NCBI RefSeq assembly: GCF_014280875.1
Contig: NZ_JACLAL010000009.1
Coordinates: 124,001-188,000 of the forward strand
From: Paenirhizobium daejeonense
GTDB taxonomy: Bacteria > Pseudomonadota > Alphaproteobacteria > Rhizobiales > Rhizobiaceae
Direction of reading: 5' to 3'
Length of the DNA stretch: 64,000 nucleotides
In this document: positions 42,649 through 51,197 of the stretch, piece after piece
Layout: every line of letters begins with the position of its first letter
Numbering within the stretch: the stretch's first letter is position 1
Position numbers and translations under genes: made by a program
Notes under the pieces: model-generated
What the model was told of the DNA's origin: nothing
What the model saw: only the letters and a program-made list of their open reading frames with translations
The model's database searches: none

Positions 42649-43643
42649 GCGGTCACCTCATGGGTATCCTTGGCTGCGCGGTCGCGCAGGATGATGCGGC
42701 CCTTCTTGCGCTCGGCACGGGCGTTGAAGACGACGGCCAGCACGATCACGATGCCGGAAATGGCCATCTGGGCAAAGGGCGAGATGCCGATCACCGGCAG
42801 CGCATTCTTGATGACGCCGAGGAAAAGCGCGCCGAGAACGGTTCCGACCACGGTCCCGATACCGCCGGCAATCGACACGCCGCCGATCACATTCGCCGCA
42901 ACGCTATCGAGTTCGAAGCCGGCCGCGATATCGACATAGGCAACCGCATAGCGGGAAACCCAGAGATAGCCGGCAAGCCCCGCAAGCGCGCCCGAGACCA
43001 CGAAGGCGAGAAAGCGCGCCCGGCCGATATCGATGCCGGCATAGACTGCTGCCGTCGGGTTGCCGCCGGCGGCATAGGTCGAGCGACCGAAGGGCGTGCG
43101 GGTCAGGACGAACCAGATCAGGAAGACGATGGCGATCGCCACCCAGGACAGGATCGGCAGCCCGAGCACCACGAGACGCGGCAGATTGAGAAAGTCGGGG
43201 GTCATCTGGTGCGCATTGACCCAGCTGCCACCGGAAAGCACGAAGGCCATGCCGCGATAGATCGTCAGCGTGCCGAGCGTCACCACGATCGGCGGGATCT
43301 GCAGGAGCCAGACGAGGAAACCGTTGATCGCACCAAGGACCGCACCGATCACGACGGCCAGAACGATCAGCAGCGCCAGCGGCAGGCCCGGATAGGCCGC
43401 GTCGAGCATCGCGACTGCCATGCCGGTAAAGGCCAGATTGGCGGCAACCGAGAGGTCGATCGACTTGGTCAGGATGACCGTCATCTGGCCAAGCGCCAGA
43501 ATGATCAGGATCGACGTGTCGTTGAAGATGTTGGCGAGGTTTCCGGGCGTGGCGAAATTGGATGCCCGGGTCGAGAAGCCGGCGATCATCACGATGATGA
43601 TCAGCCCGAGCAACAATTCGCGGTTTTTCAGGAGACGTTGCAT
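42645..43643 (-). CDS. rhaP: rhamnose ABC transporter permease
   Basis: This is a 332-residue RbsC-type permease with signatures TKSIDLSVAANLAFTGM and VIGGVSIAGGIGTVVGTVLG. An ATG 18 bp further upstream is in frame, but AAGGA lies 7 nt before the ATG at 43643 and overlaps the rhaT stop, so the shorter start is preferred. The gene starts 10 bp after rhaT and overlaps rhaQ by 4 bp. It is a homologue of RhaQ rather than a duplicate, as the two sequences differ widely outside the signatures. Confidence 0.92.
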   Translation of the reverse strand: MQRLLKNRELLLGLIIIVMIAGFSTRASNFATPGNLANIFNDTSILIILALGQMTVILTKSIDLSVAANLAFTGMAVAMLDAAYPGLPLALLIVLAVVIGAVLGAINGFLVWLLQIPPIVVTLGTLTIYRGMAFVLSGGSWVNAHQMTPDFLNLPRLVVLGLPILSWVAIAIVFLIWFVLTRTPFGRSTYAAGGNPTAAVYAGIDIGRARFLAFVVSGALAGLAGYLWVSRYAVAYVDIAAGFELDSVAANVIGGVSIAGGIGTVVGTVLGALFLGVIKNALPVIGISPFAQMAISGIVIVLAVVFNARAERKKGRIILRDRAAKDTHEVTA

Positions 43644-43653
43644 TGAAATGTCC

Positions 43654-45186
43654 TTACGCATTACCGGTCGCGGCGCGCACCAGCGTCTCGGCGGTGAGGC
43701 CCTGACGCGGGTAGATGCCGGCCTGAAGACCTTCGCGCATCACCATGACGCGGTCCGACATGCCGAGGATCTCGGGCAGTTCGGAGGAGATCATGATGAT
43801 CGAGAGGCCTTCGTTCGCGAGTTCAGAGATGAAGCCGTGGACGGCGGCCTTGGAGCCGATGTCGATGCCCTTGGTCGGTTCGTCGAGGATGATGACCTTC
43901 GGCTGGGTGGCGAGCCACTTGCCGATGACCACCTTCTGCTGGTTGCCGCCCGAAAGCGTTCCCACCGGTACGGAGAGGGCCGCCGCGCGCAGGTCGAGCC
44001 GTTCGGCATATTTGCGGGCAAGCGAAAACTCGTTGATCGCTTTCAGGAAGCCGCGGGCCGAGGTGCGCGCCAGGGACGGCAGCGACATGTTCTGGTAGAT
44101 CGGCATTTCAAGCGCGAGGCCATGGCGGCCACGCTCTTCCGGCACATAGACGATGCCGGCGGCAATGGCGTCCGCAGGGGAGCGGATCACGACATCGCGT
44201 CCCTCTAGCTTCAATGACCCGGAGGCCGGAACGGTAATGCCGAACAGCGACTGACAAAGCTCCGAGCGACCGGCGCCGATCAGGCCGTAGACGCCGAGGA
44301 TCTCGCCCTTCTTCAGCTCGAAAGAAATGTCGCGGAATTCCGTCTCATGGCAGTAGCGCTCGACGGCAAGCACAGTGCCGCCGATGGCAACCTCCACCTT
44401 GGGGAAGACGTCGTGCACGTCGCGCCCGACCATCAGGCGAACGATTTCATCCTGGGGCGTGTCCTTGAGGATGCCGGCGCCGACCATCTTGCCATCACGG
44501 AAAACGGCATAATTCTCGGCAATCTCGTAGACCTCGTCGAACTTGTGGCTGATGAACAGGATCGCCTTGCCCTGACGCTTCAGGCCTTCGACAATGCGGA
44601 AAAGATCGTCGATTTCCTTGCGCGAAAGAGCGGCGGTCGGCTCGTCCATAATGACGATGCGCGCTTCGACGGAGAGCGCGCGCGCGATTGCCACGAGATG
44701 GCGCTGCGCGATCGAAAGATCCTTCAGGCGAATGGTCGGGTCGATGTTGCTTTCAAGCTCCGCCATCAGCTGGCGGGCGCGCTGGTTGATGGTCTTCCAG
44801 TCGATCAGGCCGAAACGCGTGCGGGGCGCATGACCGAGAAAAATGTTCTCGCCGACAGTCAGCTCGTCGAAAAGCACCGTTTCCTGATGGATCGCGGTCA
44901 CGCCCGCATCGATCGCGGCTTGCGCGCTGGCAAAGGCCATCGCCTGACCATCGATCAGGATCTCGCCCTCGTTCGGGCGATAAATGCCGGTCAGGATCTT
45001 CACGAGCGTGGACTTGCCCGCGCCGTTCTCGCCGATCAACGCCGTCACCTTGCCGGGATAGAGCGCGATGTTCACACCATCGAGCGCCTTCACTCCGGGA
45101 AAGATCTGGGAAATGCCACGCATCTCGAGGATGGGCGTGTCAGCGGGCGATGGCGTAGTATCGAGAGACTTGGCTTGAACGGTCAT
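43654..45186 (-). CDS. rhaT: rhamnose ABC transporter ATP-binding protein (double ATPase)
   Basis: This is a 510-residue fused ATPase of the RbsA class. Domain 1 has Walker A GENGAGKST, signature LSIAQRHLVAIARALS and Walker B IVIMDEPTAAL. Domain 2 has the usual degenerate P-loop GLIGAGRSEL, with LSGGNQQKVVIGKWLA and VIILDEPTKGID. The start MTVQAKSL at 45186 is chosen because the frame upstream translates the palindromic intergenic element at 45207-45334 and is not protein-like. The ribosome site is weak (GAAAAGACC). It energises the rhamnose importer. Confidence 0.92.
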   Translation of the reverse strand: MTVQAKSLDTTPSPADTPILEMRGISQIFPGVKALDGVNIALYPGKVTALIGENGAGKSTLVKILTGIYRPNEGEILIDGQAMAFASAQAAIDAGVTAIHQETVLFDELTVGENIFLGHAPRTRFGLIDWKTINQRARQLMAELESNIDPTIRLKDLSIAQRHLVAIARALSVEARIVIMDEPTAALSRKEIDDLFRIVEGLKRQGKAILFISHKFDEVYEIAENYAVFRDGKMVGAGILKDTPQDEIVRLMVGRDVHDVFPKVEVAIGGTVLAVERYCHETEFRDISFELKKGEILGVYGLIGAGRSELCQSLFGITVPASGSLKLEGRDVVIRSPADAIAAGIVYVPEERGRHGLALEMPIYQNMSLPSLARTSARGFLKAINEFSLARKYAERLDLRAAALSVPVGTLSGGNQQKVVIGKWLATQPKVIILDEPTKGIDIGSKAAVHGFISELANEGLSIIMISSELPEILGMSDRVMVMREGLQAGIYPRQGLTAETLVRAATGNA

Positions 45187-45206
45187 GGTCTTTTCGGTTC
45201 CTATAA

Positions 45207-45334
45207 GCCCCTCATCCGCCTGCCGGCACCTTCTCCCCGCAAGCGGGGAGAAGGACGCAAGCCACGCGGCGTCATCCTGTTGTCGGGGCACGTCCCCTCT
45301 CCCCGCAAGCGGGGAGAGGGTTAGGGTGAGGGGC
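45207..45334. repeat. RIME-like intergenic palindromic element
   Basis: This is a 128-bp element between rhaS and rhaT bounded by GCCCCTCA and its exact complement TGAGGGGC. It holds two strong hairpins: CCTTCTCCCCGC AA GCGGGGAGAAGG (45229-45254) and CCCTCTCCCCGC AA GCGGGGAGAGGG (45295-45320). Such CCCCTC...GAGGGG mosaic elements are widespread in Rhizobiaceae intergenic regions. Within this operon it may act as an mRNA-stabilising barrier after rhaS. Confidence 0.85.
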
Positions 45335-45363
45335 ACGAGGCCCCCACGTTTGGAGATGCAGGA

Positions 45364-46359
45364 TCAGAAGATCTTCGAGAACTGGTCGATGTTCGATGCG
45401 TCGTAGACGAACGGATCCGCCATTGCGGCTTCGCCGTTGTCACCGATCTTGATCTTACCCATGCGGCCGGCTTCGATTTCCGAGCCCGGAGCGCCGTCGG
45501 TGTCGCCCTTGGCCAGGTGGTAGGCGATCTGGGTTGCCGAGTAACCGAGATCGATCGGGTTCCAGATGGCAAATTCCTTCGTCGCGCCGGACTTGATGGC
45601 ACCTGCCATTTCCGAGGGAAGGCCAAGGCCCGTCACGTAGACATCACCGATCTTGCCTGCATCCTTCACGGCCTGGGAGGCTGCGAGAACGCCGACGGTG
45701 GTCGGAGCAACGATGACCTTCACGTTCGGCGAGGACGACAGCAGGCCGTTGGCTTCGCGGTAGCTCTTGTCGGCGAGGTCATCGCCGTAGACCGTGGTCA
45801 CCAGGTTGAGGCCGGGGAAATCCTTCAGCTGCTTCTTCATTTCCTCGATCCAGATGTTCTGGTTGGTCGAGGTCGTGGTGGCCGACAGGATGGCGAAGTC
45901 ACCCTTGCCTTCCGGCAGGTGGTCGGCGGCAAGCTTGAGGCACATCTTGCCGATCAGCTCGTTGGAAGACGGGTTCAGGTGCATGATGCGGCCTTCCGGA
46001 GCAACGCCGGAGTCCCACGAGATGACCTTGATGCCGCGCTGGGCAGCCTTCTTCAGCGCCGGAACGACCGCATCCGGGTCGTTGGCGGAAATCGCGATGG
46101 CATCGACGCCCTGCGCGATCAGCGAGTTGATGACTTCGATCTGGCCTTCGGCCGTCGTGGACGTCGGGCCGGTATAGATGATCTCGACCCCGCCGAGCTC
46201 CTTGGCAGCTTCCTGCGCACCTTTGTTTGCGGCTTCGAAGAAGCCATTGCCGAGCGACTTGACCACGAGCGCGATCTTCATGTCGGCGGCGCTTGCGGCA
46301 GACCCCATGGCCATGGCAGCAAGGGCGACGCCTGCGAGCAGTGTCTTGGCAAATTTCAT
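45364..46359 (-). CDS. rhaS: rhamnose-binding periplasmic protein
   Basis: This is a 331-residue ribose-type periplasmic binding protein. The signal peptide MKFAKTLLAGVALAAMAMGS...ASA is cleaved before ADMKIALVVKS. Body motifs include NSLIAQGVDAIAISANDPDA and GLGLPSEMAGAIKSG. AGGA sits 7 nt upstream of the ATG at 46359. It is separated from rhaT by the RIME-like element, a common site for setting a binding-protein excess. Note that the symbol rhaS here is the rhizobial transport gene, not the enterobacterial AraC-type activator. Confidence 0.92.
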   Translation of the reverse strand: MKFAKTLLAGVALAAMAMGSAASAADMKIALVVKSLGNGFFEAANKGAQEAAKELGGVEIIYTGPTSTTAEGQIEVINSLIAQGVDAIAISANDPDAVVPALKKAAQRGIKVISWDSGVAPEGRIMHLNPSSNELIGKMCLKLAADHLPEGKGDFAILSATTTSTNQNIWIEEMKKQLKDFPGLNLVTTVYGDDLADKSYREANGLLSSSPNVKVIVAPTTVGVLAASQAVKDAGKIGDVYVTGLGLPSEMAGAIKSGATKEFAIWNPIDLGYSATQIAYHLAKGDTDGAPGSEIEAGRMGKIKIGDNGEAAMADPFVYDASNIDQFSKIF

Positions 46360-46414
46360 CTGATATTCCTCCCAGGTTGATGGACTGCTTGAACTCCCCA
46401 CGCAGCCGCGCCTC

Positions 46415-47227
46415 TCATGCGACCGACGTGGTATCCTCCTTCTCGGTCGAGGCCATCGGCTTGACCGTTATGAGCTTTATGCCTGAATTGGTGACCATCG
46501 CGGCCGCCTCCTCCGGAATCTTGTCATCCGTGATGATCGTCGAGACGTTGTCGAGCGAACACAGGATCAGGCTGGAACGCCGTGAAAACTTGCTGGAATC
46601 GACCATGACGATCAGTTCTTCGGCCTGCCGGACCAGCTTCTGCTCGCTCTGGATCACCAGCGCATCCGATTCCATAACGCCGAGCGCATTGATGCCCTGC
46701 GCGCCGATGAATATGCGACGAGCGTAGAAATTGCGGATCGCGTCGTTGTCGAAAGGCGAAAGGATCAGGCTCTGGTCGCGATAGATCGCGCCGCCGGGAA
46801 CCGAGACCGTGCATTTCGAATTTTTCACCAGATGCTCGGCGATGGCGAACGAATTGGTCATGACCTGCAGACGGCGGGCGGACATGAAGTGCACCATCTG
46901 GAAGGTAGTCGTGCCGCCATTGATGATAATCGAATCGCCTTCTTCGCAGAGATCGACGGCTGCGCGCGCAATTGCGCGTTTTTTATCGATGTTGACTGAT
47001 TCCGAAACCCGGAACGGCCGCGCCGCGAGATTTCCAAGCTGCGGAGGATGCACCGCCTCGGCGCCACCGCGCACCCGGCGCAGTTTGCCCTGCACATGAA
47101 GCGACGCAATATCCCTACGGATCGTGGCTTCGGAAGCCTCCGTCAGTTCGGCGATATCCTGCACGGTGATGACCGGCTTTTCCTGGATCGCGCTTAAGAT
47201 AATGCGATGTCGTTCGCGTTCGTGCAT
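46415..47227 (-). CDS. rhaR: DeoR-family repressor of rhamnose genes
   Basis: This is a 270-residue DeoR-family regulator. The N-terminal helix-turn-helix reads VITVQDIAELTEASEATIRRD with the family's LRRVRGGA following. The C-terminal sugar-phosphate sensor domain includes DSIIINGGTTTFQMVH and FIGAQGINALGVMESD. AGGAGG sits 5 nt before the ATG at 47227. It heads the transporter/kinase operon and is divergent from rhaDI, with a long inverted repeat between them that is its likely operator. In R. leguminosarum the equivalent RhaR represses the locus. Confidence 0.92.
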   Translation of the reverse strand: MHERERHRIILSAIQEKPVITVQDIAELTEASEATIRRDIASLHVQGKLRRVRGGAEAVHPPQLGNLAARPFRVSESVNIDKKRAIARAAVDLCEEGDSIIINGGTTTFQMVHFMSARRLQVMTNSFAIAEHLVKNSKCTVSVPGGAIYRDQSLILSPFDNDAIRNFYARRIFIGAQGINALGVMESDALVIQSEQKLVRQAEELIVMVDSSKFSRRSSLILCSLDNVSTIITDDKIPEEAAAMVTNSGIKLITVKPMASTEKEDTTSVA

Positions 47228-47268
47228 GGGCTCCTCCTGAGTTTGATTTATTCGTATTGCTTTTATGC

Positions 47269-47341
47269 TGTCAATCAAAAACGATCAAAAAAGATAATAT
47301 TGCACCGCACAATGAACATTTATGATCGAAATTGATTGACA
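47269..47341. promoter_or_regulatory. rhaR-rhaD divergent operator (19-bp inverted repeat)
   Basis: TGTCAATCAAAAACGATCA (47269-47287) and TGATCGAAATTGATTGACA (47323-47341) are inverted copies matching at 16 of 19 positions, separated by 35 bp. Each arm itself holds two blocks (TGTCAATC and CGATCA). The position midway between the divergent genes fits control of both operons by RhaR. A possible -10 for rhaD (GATAAT, 47293-47298) lies between the arms. Confidence 0.65.
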
Positions 47342-47431
47342 ACGGTCGGATCGATGCGCGATACCGTCGACCAGAAGGAGATGGTCCGTTCAGTGAGGCG
47401 GTCCATGAATCGACACGCAAGGGAGGAAGCA

Positions 47432-49528
47432 ATGACGGGCCAAACCCGCCTTCTCGAAAACCGTTGGGACGACGCTTACGCTGCAAAGCTCGATGAACCG
47501 GGCAAGCTGCTCTATCGCTCCAATCTGCTCGGCGCCGACAAGCGCATCACCAATTACGGCGGCGGCAACACCTCTGCGAAGGTGATCGAAACCGATCCGC
47601 TCACGGGCAATCAGGTCAGCGTCATGTGGGTGAAGGGCTCCGGCGGCGACGTCGGCACCATCAAGCTCGATGGTTTTGCCACCCTCTATATGGAAAAGCT
47701 CGAAGCTCTCAAGGGCATCTACCAGGGCGTTCACGACGAAGACCGCATGGTCGGCTTCCTGCCCCATTGCACCTTCAATCTCAACCCGCGCGCAGCCTCG
47801 ATCGACACGCCGCTGCACGGTTTCGTGCCGTTCACGCATGTCGACCACATGCATCCGGACGCGATCATCGCGATCGCCGCTTCGAAGAACTCGAAGGAAC
47901 TGACGCAGAAGATCTTCGGTGAGGAAATCGGCTGGCTGCCCTGGCGCCGCCCGGGCTTCCAGCTCGGTCTCGACCTCGAAGCCTTCGTCAAGGCCAATCC
48001 GAAGGCCAAAGGCGTCGTGCTCGAAAGCCACGGCCTGTTCACCTGGGCGAACGACGCCAAGGAATGCTACCTGCTGACGCTCGAAATCATCAACAAGGCG
48101 ATCGAATGGTTCGCCAGGGAGACGGACGGCAAGACGATCTTCGGCGGCGCAGTCGCCAAGAGCCTGCCGGAAGCCGAGCGTCGCGCCATCGGTGCACGGC
48201 TGATGCCAGAAATCCGCGGCCGCATCGGCAAGGCCGAGCGCAAGCTCGGTCATTTCGACGACCAACCCGCTGTTCTCGAATTCGTCAATTCGAAGGATCT
48301 GAAGCCGCTCGGCAGCCTCGGCACATCCTGCCCCGACCACTTCCTGCGCACCAAGATCCGCCCGCTGATCGTCGACTTCGACCCAGCCAAGCCGGATGTC
48401 GACGCTGTTATCGCTGGTCTCGACAAGGCTCTCGAAAACTACCGCGCCGACTACACGCGCTATTACGAGACCTGCAAGCACGAGAACTCGCCTGCCATGC
48501 GCGATCCGAACCCGGTCATCTTCCTGGTTCCGGGCGTCGGTATGCTGTCTTTCGCCAAGGACAAGGCAACCGCCCGCATCGCCGGCGAATTCTATGTCAA
48601 CGCCATCAACGTCATGCGTGGCGCCTCAACGGTCTCCGAGTATCAAGGTCTGCCGGAACAGGAAGCCTTCGACATCGAATACTGGCTGCTTGAGGAGGCC
48701 AAGCTCCAGCGCATGCCCAAGCCGAAGTCGCTTGCCGGCCGCGTGGCCTTCGTCACCGGCGGCGCCGGCGGCATTGGCCGGGCAACGGCTGAACGGCTGA
48801 TGTCCGAAGGCGCCTGCGTGGTGCTGGCCGATATCGACGCCAACGCACTGTCCGATACGCTTGGCGACTTCTCCAAGCGTTACGGCGCGGATGCCGTTCG
48901 CTCCGTCACTCTCGACGTGACGAAGGAAGACGCCGTCGCTTCGACCTTCGCTGAAGCCTGCGTCGAATTCGGCGGTGTCGACATACTCGTTTCCAACGCC
49001 GGCATCGCCTCCTCGGCACCGGTCGAGGATACGACGCTTGCGATGTGGAACAAGAATATCGACATCCTGGCGACCGGCTATTTCCTCGTCTCTCGCGAAG
49101 CGTTCCGCCTGTTCCGCCGTCAGGCGCTCGGCGGCAACATCGTCTTCGTCGCGTCGAAGAACGGCCTTGCCTCCTCGCCGAACGCATCGGCCTATTGCAC
49201 CGCCAAGGCGGCAGAGATCCATCTCGCCCGTTGCCTGGCGCTGGAAGGGGCAGACGCCGGCATTCGCGTCAATACCGTCAATCCCGACGCGGTCCTGCGC
49301 GGTTCCAAGATCTGGAACGGCGAATGGCGCGAACAGCGTGCGGCTTCCTCGAAGATCGAGGTCACCGATCTCGAGGAGCATTATCGCAAGCGTTCGATGC
49401 TGAAGCTCAATGTCTTCCCGGAAGACATTGCGGAAGCCATCTACTTCCTCGCGTCCGATCTCTCGGCCAAGTCTACCGGCAACATCATCAACGTCGATGC
49501 CGGTAACGCCCAGAGCTTCCCGCGCTGA
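47432..49528 (+). CDS. rhaD: bifunctional rhamnulose-phosphate aldolase/short-chain dehydrogenase
   Basis: This is a 698-residue two-domain enzyme. The N-terminal class II aldolase domain (about residues 1-420) shows TNYGGGNTSAKV, MWVKGSGGD and metal-binding histidines in HGFVPFTHVDHMHPDA and ESHGLFTW. The C-terminal SDR domain (about 435-698) shows the NAD site VAFVTGGAGGIGRATA, LVSNAGIASSAP, and the catalytic Tyr and Lys in SAYCTAKA. It cleaves rhamnulose(-1-phosphate) and oxidises lactaldehyde to lactate. GGGAGG lies 7 nt before the ATG. It is the first gene of the rhaDI operon. The fusion is the normal rhizobial form. Confidence 0.95.
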   Translation: MTGQTRLLENRWDDAYAAKLDEPGKLLYRSNLLGADKRITNYGGGNTSAKVIETDPLTGNQVSVMWVKGSGGDVGTIKLDGFATLYMEKLEALKGIYQGVHDEDRMVGFLPHCTFNLNPRAASIDTPLHGFVPFTHVDHMHPDAIIAIAASKNSKELTQKIFGEEIGWLPWRRPGFQLGLDLEAFVKANPKAKGVVLESHGLFTWANDAKECYLLTLEIINKAIEWFARETDGKTIFGGAVAKSLPEAERRAIGARLMPEIRGRIGKAERKLGHFDDQPAVLEFVNSKDLKPLGSLGTSCPDHFLRTKIRPLIVDFDPAKPDVDAVIAGLDKALENYRADYTRYYETCKHENSPAMRDPNPVIFLVPGVGMLSFAKDKATARIAGEFYVNAINVMRGASTVSEYQGLPEQEAFDIEYWLLEEAKLQRMPKPKSLAGRVAFVTGGAGGIGRATAERLMSEGACVVLADIDANALSDTLGDFSKRYGADAVRSVTLDVTKEDAVASTFAEACVEFGGVDILVSNAGIASSAPVEDTTLAMWNKNIDILATGYFLVSREAFRLFRRQALGGNIVFVASKNGLASSPNASAYCTAKAAEIHLARCLALEGADAGIRVNTVNPDAVLRGSKIWNGEWREQRAASSKIEVTDLEEHYRKRSMLKLNVFPEDIAEAIYFLASDLSAKSTGNIINVDAGNAQSFPR

Positions 49529-49648
49529 TCGACAGCAATTGCCTGCTGCCGGCGCTCCCAAGGTCGGCGGCAGGCCCCTTCGCGGTTTGGAAAGTTGCAA
49601 CGTCTTCGGCGCGGCCTCATGCTCGCGCGGCGTTGCAGGGAGGATGAC

Positions 49649-50941
49649 ATGACAGAACAGAAGATCCCCGCCGACGTGATTTCGGCCGAGAACGAAAAGC
49701 GCGCCGGCGCGCTCAAGTCCGACTATGCAGCCCTTGGCGAAAAGCTCGCCCGCAACAATATCGACATCGACGCCGTCACGAAGCAGGTGGCCAAATTCTT
49801 CGTCGCCGTTCCCTCCTGGGGTGTGGGCACCGGCGGTACGCGCTTTGCCCGTTTTCCCGGCCTCGGCGAGCCGCGCAATATCTTCGACAAGCTGGAAGAC
49901 TGCTCGGTCATCAACGAACTGACCCGCGCCACGCCGACGGTTTCGCTGCATATTCCGTGGGACAAAGCGGACCCGATGGACCTGAAGGCAAAGGGCGATG
50001 CGCTCGGCTTAAGCTTCGACGCCATGAACTCCAACACCTTCTCCGACGCGCCGGATCAGGCCCATTCCTATAAATACGGCTCGCTCAGCCACGTAGACGC
50101 GGCAACCCGCGCGCAGGCCGTCGAGCACAACATCGAATGCATCGAGCTTGGCAATGCCATCGGCTCGAAGGCGCTCACCGTCTGGATCGGCGATGGTTCG
50201 AACTTCCCGGGACAGTCGAATTTCACTCGCCAGTTCGAGCGTTACCTCGCCTCCATGGCCGACATCTACAAGGCACTGCCGGACGACTGGCGGCTGTTCT
50301 CAGAACACAAGATGTACGAACCGGCCTTTTATTCGACGGTGGTGCAGGACTGGGGCACCAACTTCCTGATCGCCCAGACGCTTGGCCCAAAGGCTTTTTG
50401 CCTCGTCGACCTCGGCCATCACGCTCCGAACACCAATATCGAGATGATCGTTGCCCGCCTGATCCAGTTCGGCAAGCTCGGCGGCTTCCATTTCAACGAC
50501 TCGAAATACGGGGACGACGACCTCGACGCCGGCTCGGTCGAACCTTACCGCCTCTTCCTCGTCTTCAACGAACTGGTTGATGCCGAGCATCGCGGGGTCA
50601 AGGGCTTCCACCCGGCCCACATGATCGACCAGAGCCACAATGTCACGGATCCGATCGAGAGCCTGATTTCCAGCGCCAACGAGATCCGCCGCGCCTATGC
50701 CCAGGCCCTGCTGGTCGACCGCGTGGCACTGGAAGGCTTCCAGAGCGATAACGATGCGCTGATGGCGACGGAAACGCTGAAACGCGCCTATCGCACGGAT
50801 GTCGAGGCGATCCTGGCCGAAGCCCGTCGCCGCGCCGGCGGCGCCATCGATCCGATTGCCACCTATCGTGCCAGCGGCTATCGCGCGCAGGTCGCCGCGG
50901 AACGGCCCGCGGTGAAGGGTGGTTCGGGTGGCATCGTCTGA
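49649..50941 (+). CDS. rhaI: L-rhamnose isomerase
   Basis: This is a 430-residue sugar isomerase of the L-rhamnose catabolism isomerase type (Pseudomonas stutzeri-like). The TIM barrel carries metal ligands in SEHKMYEPAF (Glu), LVDLGHHAPNTNIEMIV (Asp and His), GGFHFNDSKYGDDDLDAG and NELV. The start MTEQKIP has GGGAGG 5 nt upstream. It follows rhaD by 120 bp and converts rhamnose to rhamnulose for the downstream kinase and aldolase. A hairpin terminator lies about 50 bp downstream. Confidence 0.95.
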   Translation: MTEQKIPADVISAENEKRAGALKSDYAALGEKLARNNIDIDAVTKQVAKFFVAVPSWGVGTGGTRFARFPGLGEPRNIFDKLEDCSVINELTRATPTVSLHIPWDKADPMDLKAKGDALGLSFDAMNSNTFSDAPDQAHSYKYGSLSHVDAATRAQAVEHNIECIELGNAIGSKALTVWIGDGSNFPGQSNFTRQFERYLASMADIYKALPDDWRLFSEHKMYEPAFYSTVVQDWGTNFLIAQTLGPKAFCLVDLGHHAPNTNIEMIVARLIQFGKLGGFHFNDSKYGDDDLDAGSVEPYRLFLVFNELVDAEHRGVKGFHPAHMIDQSHNVTDPIESLISSANEIRRAYAQALLVDRVALEGFQSDNDALMATETLKRAYRTDVEAILAEARRRAGGAIDPIATYRASGYRAQVAAERPAVKGGSGGIV

Positions 50942-50989
50942 GGCTTTCATCCCCTCCCCGAAATCCGCTTGCTCAAGCAAGTGAACACA

Positions 50990-51017
50990 GACGCCGGTAG
51001 CCCCTGCTGCCGGCGTC
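50990..51017 (+). terminator. terminator after rhaI
   Basis: GACGCCGGTAGC CCCT GCTGCCGGCGTC forms a 12-bp stem with one G-T wobble, followed by TTCCGTTT. It lies 48 bp after the rhaI stop. Confidence 0.75.
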
Positions 51018-51104
51018 TTCCGTTTAGGGACTTTCTGACGGGTTCCTGCAGGCGCCCACCAGAGTGCCACTCTTCCATGACGGAAGTCACATTTGCTCTC
51101 TGGA

Positions 51105-51133
51105 CAAGATAGTGGATGTCATCCACTATCTTG
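51105..51133. promoter_or_regulatory. palindromic operator upstream of the dipeptide-type ABC ATPase
   Basis: CAAGATAGTGGATG (51105-51118) and CATCCACTATCTTG (51120-51133) are perfect 14-bp arms around a single T. The inner ATAGTGGAT...ATCCACTAT core recurs, imperfectly, ahead of the MarR gene at 53031-53051. It lies 65 bp upstream of the ATPase start. Confidence 0.75.
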
Positions 51134-51197
51134 GTGCCGGCGACGGTCAAAAGGCCGCGCGGCACATAGCGACGATACCAGAAAACAAGGGGAACCT

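Noticed and set aside
45187..45336. N-terminal extension of RhaT translated through the palindromic element
   Set aside because: The extra 50 residues translate the RIME-like repeat and do not resemble RbsA-type N-termini; the ATG at 45186 fits the family.
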